From contig JBICHM010000353.1 of NCBI GenBank assembly GCA_043101835.1, positions 1-6,974 on the forward strand: DNA of 6,974 nt, given 5' to 3'. Under the pieces are notes generated by a model. It was not told the origin of the DNA and did not search any database. It worked only from the letters and a program-made list of their open reading frames with translations. The stretch is from JBICHM01 sp043101835. GTDB lineage: Bacteria; Planctomycetota; Phycisphaerae; Phycisphaerales; UBA1924. Positions 1-5,743 of this stretch are shown piece after piece (within the stretch, counting starts at the first letter, position 1; every line of letters begins with the position of its first letter). A program made the position numbers and the translations under genes.

Positions 1-132
1 AGCCGGGGCCTCGTCGAAGACGGCCTTGATGGCGTAGGAGCCGAGGTCGGGCGAGGGCGTTCGGCTCAGCGAGCCGAAGAACTTCCCGATGGGCGTGCGC
101 TTCGCGGCGACAATGACGGCTTGGTTGGACAT
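1..132 (-). CDS. Thiolase (acetyl-CoA acetyltransferase type), N-terminal fragment
   Basis: The first 44 codons of a minus-strand gene are visible; the rest lies beyond the left edge. The protein begins MSNQAVIVAAKRTPIGKFFG. This is the usual thiolase N-terminus: a short beta strand (AVIVAA), then KRTPIGKF with a GSLS turn, then a helix around LGSYAIKAVF. Thiolases condense two acyl-CoA molecules or cleave 3-ketoacyl-CoA. The biosynthetic acetyl-CoA acetyltransferase class is the likeliest from this stretch. The catalytic Cys (near residue 90 in the family) and the C-terminal His and Cys are outside the window, so substrate class and intactness cannot be judged. The start is ATG at 132, with a GGAG ribosome site six bases upstream (CCGGAGCCCGCG before ATG). 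The gene is divergent from the MscS channel gene and shares a 140-bp intergenic region with it. Confidence 0.88.
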   Translation of the reverse strand, partial: MSNQAVIVAAKRTPIGKFFGSLSRTPSPDLGSYAIKAVFDEAPA

Positions 133-272
133 CGCGGGCTCCGGTCAGTAGGACTTGCTGGGTCGCCGCTGAGCCTCGTCAGGGGTCGCGGCGTGGGGTT
201 GCGAGGGGGATTCTAGCCGCCTCCGACACCAATCGGCCGACGCGAACTCCTACGCAGGAATGGGGAGGCGCG
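133..272. promoter_or_regulatory. Divergent intergenic region (thiolase / mscS-like)
   Basis: This 140-bp stretch between two divergent starts must hold promoters or leaders for both genes. It contains ribosome sites at each end: GGAG for the thiolase, and GGGGAGG just before the ATG at 273. On the minus strand, TAGAAT at 215-210 is one mismatch from a sigma-70 -10 box, but no convincing -35 box sits at the right distance. An imperfect hairpin can form at 164-193 (CGCCGC pairing with GCGGCG, with an inner TGA/TCA). No ORF here looks real. The specific promoter assignment is weak. Confidence 0.35.
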
Positions 273-1538
273 ATGCAGAGTCAGACGCCCGACAATCAAC
301 GCGATCCCTCGCAGGCGGAGGAGGTGGCGAGCGCCGCGCAGGACGCCGCGGCGGACCTCGCCGGACGCGCGCGAGGCGCCATCGAGTCGTGGATCCCCGA
401 CGGCTGGCTGCCGGACGGATGGGAGCCGTGGGCCGTCTCGATCGCCCTCGTCATCGCGGCGCTGCTGCTCGCGATGGCGGTGCACATGACGATGTTCCTG
501 ATCCTGCGCCGGTCGGCGAAGCGCGACAAGACGCCTGTCGGCGTGAAGTTCCTGCACCGGTTCCGCAAACCGATGCGTCTCCTGCTGCCGCTGCTTGCGC
601 TGCGGGCGGCGCTGCCGGTGCTCGGCATAACTGACGACGCGTTCGCGCTCGTCGAACACCTGCTCACGATCGGGCTGATCATCGGCGCCGCCGGGCTGCT
701 CATCGCCGCGAGCAACGGCATCGGTGAGCTGCTCCTCGCCCGCCACGGGATCGCCGAGTCCGACGATCAGCGGGCGCGCCGTGTGCACACGCAGATCGAT
801 GTCATCACGCGTCTTGTCAAGGTCATCATCATCGTGATCGCGATCGGCGCGATCCTGATGACCTTCCCGCGCGTGCGCCAGCTGGGCACGAGCCTGCTTG
901 CCTCGGCGGGCATCGCGGGCATCGTCGTCGGCCTCGCGGCCCGCCCGATGCTCTCGAACATCATCGCGGGCCTGCAGATCGCGCTCGCCGAGCCGATCCG
1001 CCTCGACGATGTCGTCATCGTCGCCGGCGAATGGGGGCGGATTGAGGAGATCACCAGCACCTATGTGGTGGTGCGCGTGTGGGACGAGCGCCGGCTCATC
1101 GTGCCCTTGACGCACTTCCTCGAGCAGCCCTTCCAGAACTGGACGCGATACGGAACAGAACTGCTCGGCACGGCGATCCTCCACCTCGACTACCGCGCCC
1201 CGGTGGGCGAGATCCGCGACAAGCTGCGCGAGGTCTGCGAAGCCTCAGACCTGTGGGACGAACGCAAGGCGACGACGCAGGTCACCGACACCAGCGAGCG
1301 GACGATGACCGTCCGCCTGCTCGTCAGCGCGAAAACCTCCAGCGACCTCTGGGATCTCCGCTGCGAGGTGCGCGAGAAGATGCTCGCCTGGCTCCGCGCC
1401 GAGCACCCCGAGTGCCTGCCGGTGGTGCGCGCGGAGGTAGCCGGCGAGATGCGCGAGGCGACCGGCGAGTCCGGCGAGGACCCCGGCGATGATCCGGACG
1501 CGAAGGGCGGGCGTGAGGGGGAGGGCGCGTCGCTATAG
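273..1538 (+). CDS. MscS-family mechanosensitive ion channel
   Basis: This 421-residue inner-membrane protein matches the MscS small-conductance channel family, which opens under membrane tension to release solutes during osmotic downshock. A polar Ala/Asp-rich N-terminus (1-50) is followed by hydrophobic segments near 53-77, 101-118, 127-148 and 178-198. The pore-lining MscS helix comes next (about 203-240), with the small-residue run SAGIAGIVVGLAARPMLSN and then IAGLQIALAEPIRLDD. The beta domain spans about 241-291 and includes VAGEWGRIEEIT and VWDERRLIVPLTHF, ending in the family signature PFQNWTR. A C-terminal alpha/beta cytoplasmic part (about 292-390) and a Gly/Asp/Glu-rich tail (391-421) complete it. 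Pro225 stands where E. coli MscS has the hinge Gly113, which is usual in the subfamily carrying AARPxLSN. The start is ATG with GGGGAGG directly upstream. The acidic tail is longer than in minimal MscS and its role is unknown. The family call is secure; the conducted solute and gating threshold are not inferable. Confidence 0.95.
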   Translation: MQSQTPDNQRDPSQAEEVASAAQDAAADLAGRARGAIESWIPDGWLPDGWEPWAVSIALVIAALLLAMAVHMTMFLILRRSAKRDKTPVGVKFLHRFRKPMRLLLPLLALRAALPVLGITDDAFALVEHLLTIGLIIGAAGLLIAASNGIGELLLARHGIAESDDQRARRVHTQIDVITRLVKVIIIVIAIGAILMTFPRVRQLGTSLLASAGIAGIVVGLAARPMLSNIIAGLQIALAEPIRLDDVVIVAGEWGRIEEITSTYVVVRVWDERRLIVPLTHFLEQPFQNWTRYGTELLGTAILHLDYRAPVGEIRDKLREVCEASDLWDERKATTQVTDTSERTMTVRLLVSAKTSSDLWDLRCEVREKMLAWLRAEHPECLPVVRAEVAGEMREATGESGEDPGDDPDAKGGREGEGASL

Positions 1539-1539
1539 T
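1534..1539 (+). promoter_or_regulatory. Candidate -10 box (TATAGT) at the mscS stop
   Basis: TATAGT differs from TATAAT at one position and overlaps the TAG stop (1536-1538) of the channel gene, about 80 bases before the PrpD-like start. The sequence 17 bases upstream (GCGTGA) is not a good -35 box. It is therefore only a possible separate promoter for the PrpD-like gene, noted because AT-rich hexamers are rare here. Confidence 0.2.
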
Positions 1540-1545
1540 CGTTCC

Positions 1546-1569
1546 CCCGCCCTCGGCAGCCGAGGCGGG
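1546..1569 (+). other. Stable hairpin between mscS-like and PrpD-like genes
   Basis: Bases 1546-1556 pair with 1560-1569 through ten base pairs. There is a single bulged C (1550) and a three-base loop (CAG). The hairpin begins eight bases after the channel stop codon and is not followed by a T tract on either strand. It could be a weak or factor-assisted terminator, a 3'-end stabiliser for the channel mRNA, or a leader structure for the downstream gene. The pairing is seen directly; the role is inferred. Confidence 0.5.
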
Positions 1570-1616
1570 TGCGACCTGACCACCAGCGACCCCCTTCCGA
1601 CCCGGAGACCCGACCG

Positions 1617-3233
1617 ATGGGCACCGCCGCCGCGTCCGACACCGCCGTCTTTCTTCCCGCCGACAGCAACCAGGCCCTCGGCATCGGGCAGTTCGCCTGC
1701 GACTTCATGGCCGGAACGCTCGGCGAGCCCGACGCGAGCGTGCTGGGGCGGACGGAGCGGTTCTTCGCCGACGCCGCGCTCTGCGGCGTGTCGGCCCTCG
1801 CCCTCGGCACCAACGCCCCCACCATCCTCCGCGCCGAGGCCCTCGAGTACGCCTCTGGCCAGGCGAAGGGCGCAACGGTGTTCGGCGACACCACCGCGCT
1901 GAAGCCGGAGAAGGCGATCGTCGCGAACTCCAGCGCCGTGCGCGAGTGGGACTCCAACGGCACCAACTTCGGCTTCCACGGCGGCGACGCGAAGCGCCAG
2001 GCCGGCGAGTTCGGGCACAACGACTTCTACCCCGTCGCCATCGCAGCGGCGCAGATCCGCGGCCTCGACGGCGCCGCGGCATTGCGCGGCATGATGTTGC
2101 TCGATGAGGTCCGCGGGCGCCTCGCCGAGGTCTTCAGCCTGAAGTCGTACAAGATCGACCATGTCGTGCACGGCGCCATCGGCTCGGCCGCGACCTTCGG
2201 CGCGATGATGGGCGCGACCCCCGAGCAGATCGAGAGCGCGATCGGCATGACGGTGGCGCATTACATCCCGTGGCGCGCGATCCGCGCCGGCAAGCAGCTG
2301 TCGGACAGCAAGGGGGCGTCGGCCGCGATCAGCACGGAAGCCGCGATCCTCAGCACGCTGCGCTCGATGCGGGGCTTCCGCGGGCCGCGCGACATCTTCC
2401 GCAACCCCGAGGCGATCTGGCGCTTCTTCGAGCCGACGACCGAAGGCAAGCAGCGCTGGACCGAACTGGCGCCCGCGCCCTTCGACCTCGCGCTCAGCCA
2501 CAGCGGCGACGATTTCGCCGTGATGGGCATGCACTTCAAGCTCGGGCTCTACGAGCATCAGTCGGCCGGCGCATTGCAGGCGGTGATCGACCTGGTCAGC
2601 CACAACCAGGGCCTGCTCAGCGATATCGACGGCGGCAAGATCAAGAGCATCAAGATCGTCGCCTACGAGCCGGCCTACGGCATCATCGGCAACCCCGCGA
2701 AGATGGACCCCAAGACCCGCCAGAGCGCCGACCACTCGATGGCCTACATCGTCGCGACGCTGCTGCGCAAGGCGCTCGAGCACAAGGTCGACCACCACGA
2801 GCTGCCCGCCGGCGGCAAGGCCAACGACGGCGTGTGGAAGGCCCTCATGCTCGAGCCGGCCGACTACTCGAAGGACGCGATCTTCAACCGGCGCACCCGC
2901 GCCCTCATGCAGAAGATCCACTTCGAGCACGGCGGGCCGGAGTACGACGCCAAGTATCCCGACGGCATCCCGACGAGCGTCGTCATCACCGACACCGACG
3001 GCAAGACCTACGACTCAGGGCTCGTCATGTACCCCGCCGGCCACGCGCGGAATACGACGGCCCACCTCGACGACATCCTCCGCCACAAGTTCCATCTGCT
3101 GGCGAGCCTCTCGAGCGACAGGCCCGAGGCCCTCGTCCAGCGATTCAGCGACCTGCGCAGCCAGAGCGCAACCGACATCGCCAACATCCACGACTTCGAC
3201 CTCGTGGTGCGGGGCGGGTTCGAGGAGGATTGA
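1617..3233 (+). CDS. MmgE/PrpD-family protein (2-methylcitrate dehydratase-like)
   Basis: This 538-residue protein belongs to the MmgE/PrpD superfamily, whose members include 2-methylcitrate dehydratase (propionate catabolism) and cis-aconitate decarboxylase. Family features are an all-helical first part; a substrate-region motif at about 109-139 (REWDSNGTNFGF, then EFGHNDFYPV); the helix pair DHVVHGAIGSAATFG (181-195) and ATPEQIESAIGM (200-211); GKQLSDSKGASAA (225-237); the late motif PKTRQSADHSMAYIVATLL (365-383); and a PAGHARN loop (473-479). Canonical PrpD carries RELDFHDT...HPGDN where this protein has REWDSNGT...GHND, so the substrate may differ. The length is somewhat above the roughly 450-500 of many bacterial members. 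I chose ATG 1617 (GGAG ten bases upstream, at 1603-1606) over the in-frame GTG at 1569, because the extra 16 residues are Pro/Arg-rich, unlike the family, and GTG 1569 lies at the edge of a hairpin. It would act in the cytoplasm. The family call is firm; the reaction is uncertain. Confidence 0.9.
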   Translation: MGTAAASDTAVFLPADSNQALGIGQFACDFMAGTLGEPDASVLGRTERFFADAALCGVSALALGTNAPTILRAEALEYASGQAKGATVFGDTTALKPEKAIVANSSAVREWDSNGTNFGFHGGDAKRQAGEFGHNDFYPVAIAAAQIRGLDGAAALRGMMLLDEVRGRLAEVFSLKSYKIDHVVHGAIGSAATFGAMMGATPEQIESAIGMTVAHYIPWRAIRAGKQLSDSKGASAAISTEAAILSTLRSMRGFRGPRDIFRNPEAIWRFFEPTTEGKQRWTELAPAPFDLALSHSGDDFAVMGMHFKLGLYEHQSAGALQAVIDLVSHNQGLLSDIDGGKIKSIKIVAYEPAYGIIGNPAKMDPKTRQSADHSMAYIVATLLRKALEHKVDHHELPAGGKANDGVWKALMLEPADYSKDAIFNRRTRALMQKIHFEHGGPEYDAKYPDGIPTSVVITDTDGKTYDSGLVMYPAGHARNTTAHLDDILRHKFHLLASLSSDRPEALVQRFSDLRSQSATDIANIHDFDLVVRGGFEED

Positions 3234-3248
3234 GCGGGCGGGAGTGAA

Positions 3249-3276
3249 CGCGAAGGGCGCGAAGAGACGCGAAGGG
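3249..3276. repeat. Triple CGCGAAGRG short tandem repeat
   Basis: Three near-identical nine-base units lie in the 48-bp gap before the DinB-like gene: CGCGAAGGG (3249-3257), CGCGAAGAG (3258-3266) and CGCGAAGGG (3268-3276), with one inserted A at 3267. The last unit merges with the ribosome-binding purine run GAAGGGAAG. From memory, similar chains of 'cgCGAAGg' units occur between genes in various environmental bacteria, but I cannot verify that here. Confidence 0.6.
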
Positions 3277-3281
3277 AAGTC

Positions 3282-3809
3282 ATGGGACAGGGAGTCGAGC
3301 ACTTCCACCGTGTGCTCAGCGCAACGCCGCAGACACTTCGCGCGCTGCTCGGCGACCTGCCCGATGACCTCGCCTGCGCCAACTACGGGCCGGACACCTT
3401 CTCGCCCTTCGATGTGCTCGGCCACCTGATCGTCGGCGAGCGGGAGGACTGGATCCCGCGCGCCCGGATCATCCTCGAGCACGGCGAGTCGCGACCATTC
3501 ACACCGTTCGACCACACGGCGCGCCTTCGGGCCGAGGACGGTTGGACGACCGCGTCGCTGCTCGATGCGTTCGCGCGATTGCGGGGTGAGAATCTCGCGG
3601 CGCTCGACGCGATGGCGCTCACCGATGCGGACCTCGCGAAGACGGGCACGCACCCGGCCTTCGGTCGCGTCACGCTGGGCCAGCTGCTGACGACCTGGGC
3701 GACGCACGACCTCCACCACATCGCGCAGGTGTGCAAGGCGCTGGCGTTCCAGCATCGCGATGGAGTCGGACCGTGGCGGGCGTACCTCGGCATCCTGCCG
3801 CGGGAATGA
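3282..3809 (+). CDS. DinB/YfiT-like putative metal-dependent protein
   Basis: This 175-residue protein looks like a DinB-superfamily four-helix bundle. The family includes YfiT-type metal-dependent hydrolases and bacillithiol or mycothiol transferases, which bind a divalent metal through three His. Candidate ligands are His48 in DVLGHLIVGERED (44-56) and the pair His142 and His146 in TWATHDLHHIAQVCK (138-152), an H-x3-H spacing typical of the family. The helix LLDAFARLRGENLAALDAM (93-111) and the segment FGRVTLGQLLTTW before the His pair are also typical. There is no signal peptide or membrane segment, so it should be cytoplasmic. The ATG at 3282 is preceded by GAAGGGAAG with suitable spacing. 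It lies 48 bp after the PrpD-like gene on the same strand and may be co-transcribed with it. The end of the gene is convergent with the next gene across only six bases. Its substrate cannot be inferred, and the name does not imply a DNA-damage role. Confidence 0.85.
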   Translation: MGQGVEHFHRVLSATPQTLRALLGDLPDDLACANYGPDTFSPFDVLGHLIVGEREDWIPRARIILEHGESRPFTPFDHTARLRAEDGWTTASLLDAFARLRGENLAALDAMALTDADLAKTGTHPAFGRVTLGQLLTTWATHDLHHIAQVCKALAFQHRDGVGPWRAYLGILPRE

Positions 3810-3815
3810 GCGCGC

Positions 3816-4910
3816 TCAGGTCGCCAGGTGCGCCTGGCAGCGCTCGATGAGCGAGCGGAGGTCCGCCGCCGCGCCGACGACGCTGCCGCTGCGCTGCAGC
3901 GAGGCGAGCACTGCGCCCGCGGCGTCCGCGACATCGTGCACCCCGAGGCTCTTCGACGCCTTGTGCAGTTCGGCGCAGAGTCGCTCGACGAGGTCGTAAT
4001 CGCGCGCCGTGATGGCGCGCGGCAGGTCCGCAACCGTCGCGCGGATCGTGCGCGCATCGATCCGTGCCGCGCGCCGGCGCATCGGGTCCGCCTTCGCGGT
4101 GCTCACTCGCGCCGGCGTGGGCAGCATCCGCGCGAGGCAACGGAGCAGCCGGTCGGGCTGGAAGGGCTTGAGCAGCACATCGCAGGCGCCGGCGTCCATC
4201 GCGGCGCGGAGGCGCGCCTTGTCCTTGACGCCGGTGATCACAGCGATCGGTCCGCGGAACCGCTCGGCGCGGATCTGGCCGATGAGGCGCTCGCCGAAGG
4301 TATCGCCCAGCTTCAGCTCGCAGATGACCGCGTCGAGCCCGCCGGCGCGAACGCATTCGATCGCGGCGTCGCCGGTCGCGGCGTGCGACAGCGTCACGCT
4401 CGTCTGCTCGAGGTGATGCGCCAGCAGGCGATGGTCCATCGACGACTCATCGATATGCAGAACGCTGCCGGCGATGGTCGCCGGATCGGGCGGCGCCTCC
4501 TGCGACGCGGTCTTCCCCGGCTCGACGAAGGCCTGCAGCGCATCGTCCTCAAGGGGCGCCTCGAATGCGAGTTCGAGCAGGTGCGCGCGCCCCTGCAGAT
4601 GGCTGCAATGGATGACGGACGAGACGAGATCTCGCTCCACCGGGCCCGCGCTGAGTCGCACGGTCGCGTGGACGCCCGGGTGCAGGTATCCGCCGTGGAG
4701 CACGCTCATGCCGCCGGCCCAGAGCTGGCTGCCGAAGACCAGATATCGGGCCTCTTCACCGGTGCGATGGCGCACGTGCATGGGCACATTGGGTCGTCGG
4801 AATCGCTGGCCACGGGTGTCGGCGTTCGGGCCCGTCTGGGCGTCGAGCAGGTCGATCGCCTCCTGCGCGGGCAGGCGCAGGGTGTCGATGAAGTCGGTGG
4901 ACGCGAGCAC
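3816..4910 (-). CDS. PilZ-like / pseudo-receiver / Hpt-like signalling protein
   Basis: This 364-residue cytoplasmic protein has three modules. Residues about 30-130 resemble a PilZ domain: an Arg-rich entry (RGQRFRRPNVPMHV), a QLWAGGMSVLHGGYLHPG turn, and later beta strands around VIHCSHLQGRAHLLELAF. The canonical D/NxSxxG is replaced by Q62-L-W-A-G-G, so c-di-GMP binding is doubtful. Residues about 148-264 are a receiver domain: acidic pair D154-E155 (LHIDESS), T226 (AVITG) and K248 (LLKPF) are present, but the phospho-acceptor Asp is Glu198 (DAVICELKL). Residues about 285-364 form an Hpt-like helical segment with His316 (AELHKASKSLG) and the following helix VHDVADAAGAVLASL; the gap from His to Leu-Gly is about three residues shorter than usual. 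Translation starts at GTG 4910, supported by GGGAGGGG nine bases upstream. The gene follows the PH-domain pair by 80 bp on the same strand. Probable role: signal integration or phosphotransfer, perhaps locked in an active-like state. Its partners are not in the window. Confidence 0.82.
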   Translation of the reverse strand: MLASTDFIDTLRLPAQEAIDLLDAQTGPNADTRGQRFRRPNVPMHVRHRTGEEARYLVFGSQLWAGGMSVLHGGYLHPGVHATVRLSAGPVERDLVSSVIHCSHLQGRAHLLELAFEAPLEDDALQAFVEPGKTASQEAPPDPATIAGSVLHIDESSMDHRLLAHHLEQTSVTLSHAATGDAAIECVRAGGLDAVICELKLGDTFGERLIGQIRAERFRGPIAVITGVKDKARLRAAMDAGACDVLLKPFQPDRLLRCLARMLPTPARVSTAKADPMRRRAARIDARTIRATVADLPRAITARDYDLVERLCAELHKASKSLGVHDVADAAGAVLASLQRSGSVVGAAADLRSLIERCQAHLAT

Positions 4911-4928
4911 GCGGTGTTTCCCCTCCCG

Positions 4929-4945
4929 GATAGACCCCTGCTATC
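4929..4945 (-). promoter_or_regulatory. Inverted repeat next to the signalling gene's ribosome site
   Basis: GATAG and CTATC, five bases each, flank a seven-base spacer (ACCCCTG on the plus strand). The repeat ends one base from the GGGAGGGG ribosome-binding site (4927-4920) of the PilZ/receiver gene. It could be a small leader hairpin or an operator half-site pair. The repeat is short, so chance is possible. The rest of the 80-bp gap (4911-4990) shows no convincing promoter; a minus-strand TTGTCT lacks a -10 box at the right distance. Confidence 0.3.
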
Positions 4946-4990
4946 GGCGGGTGGGGCGACTGCCTGCAGACAACGACGAAGAACCGTGGA

Positions 4991-5743
4991 TCACCCGGAA
5001 GCGAGATCGATGAGTGCGCGAGCCTCTTCCCGGACCGCGCGCAGCGCGTCGAGCCGCTCGGGCGTCCAGGCCCCTCCGTGGCGCGCCGGTCGTCCGTCGT
5101 CCTCATCGCCGAGCCCCGCGCTGCGGGAGCGCCGAACGCGCGCCATAATCCGGTCGCGCAGGGCTTCGGCCTCCGAGACGCCTTCGATAAGCGCCTGATT
5201 GGAGACCGCCCCCCCCTGCTCGCCGCCGCCAGAGCCGGCGGTCTCGATCGCCAGGTTGCTGATGCTGAAGATGCGCTGCACCGGGCCTTGCGTGATCTTC
5301 ACATTCTGCACGTTTTCGAACGTGATCGTGATCTCATTGATGGACCACACCCCCCGCCGGATGCGCAGGGCCCGGTCGGTCATCACATACCAGGTGGTGT
5401 CGTATCGCAGGTGGATCGCGATGTAGGCGAGAACATCCGGCACGATCGCCAGCACGAGCGCCGGCCCGAGCAGAATCCACCCGGCCATCCGCTGATTCGC
5501 GAAGAGCAGCGCCCAGGCGAGCATGATCGCCAGATCGATCGCGATCAACGCGAACCAGAAGAAGAACTTCAGGTAGCGGAGGAACCCCGGCGCGGGGTGG
5601 AATCGCGTCGGCGCCTCGCCGGCGGCCGAGGGGAGGTCATCGGGCAGCGCCGGCACGCGCAGCCACGACACGATGACGCCCCAGAGGCCGCGATAAATCC
5701 ACGCGGCGGCGCGGTCAGCGCGGCTGGCGCTCGGGGCGGTCAC
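4991..5743 (-). CDS. bPH2-domain membrane protein (YdbS/YdbT-like), second of a pair
   Basis: This 250-residue integral membrane protein has two hydrophobic segments (about 59-82 and 88-111) followed by a bacterial pleckstrin-homology domain (about 112-200). The N-terminus contains an amphipathic, Trp-rich stretch (WIYRGLWGVIVSWLRVP, 15-31). The PH domain shows the family pattern: YVMTDRALRIRRGVWS, ITITFENVQNVKITQG, then a VQRIFSISNLAIETAG strand-turn. A Gly-rich loop (170-178) interrupts the end of the domain. The C-terminal tail has an acidic, low-complexity linker (209-225) and a charged helix (WTPERLDALRAVREEARALIDLA). The start is GTG 5743, which overlaps the TGA stop of the upstream PH gene in GTGA, so translational coupling is likely. 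Proteins of this family are membrane-associated and poorly characterised; some Firmicutes members are linked to resistance to membrane-active peptides. The PH fold is firm; the ligand and role are unknown. Confidence 0.88.
   Translation of the reverse strand: MTAPSASRADRAAAWIYRGLWGVIVSWLRVPALPDDLPSAAGEAPTRFHPAPGFLRYLKFFFWFALIAIDLAIMLAWALLFANQRMAGWILLGPALVLAIVPDVLAYIAIHLRYDTTWYVMTDRALRIRRGVWSINEITITFENVQNVKITQGPVQRIFSISNLAIETAGSGGGEQGGAVSNQALIEGVSEAEALRDRIMARVRRSRSAGLGDEDDGRPARHGGAWTPERLDALRAVREEARALIDLASG

Noticed and set aside
213..1184. 323-codon minus-strand open frame opposite the MscS gene
   Set aside because: Its composition is dominated by Arg, Asp, His and Gln, a typical mirror of a hydrophobic GC-rich gene; the MscS reading is unambiguous.
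1533..2930. 465-codon open frame on the minus strand, antisense to the PrpD-like gene
   Set aside because: It is a GC-rich shadow frame: low-complexity Ala/Arg/Gly/Val/His composition, no recognisable domain, and it lies wholly opposite a well-supported gene.
3282..3809. DinB-like protein as the DNA-damage polymerase DinB (Pol IV)
   Set aside because: Only the family name is shared. The protein is 175 residues with a three-His metal site and has no polymerase motifs.
3823..3838. GCCAGG-TGCG-CCTGGC hairpin near the convergent gene ends, as a bidirectional terminator
   Set aside because: The stem is only six base pairs, lies inside the last codons of the signalling gene, and has no T tract on either side.
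3828..5198. 456-codon plus-strand open frame opposite the signalling and PH genes
   Set aside because: It is Arg/Ala-rich with no domain pattern. It crosses the intergenic gap and two well-supported minus-strand genes, as expected for an antisense shadow.
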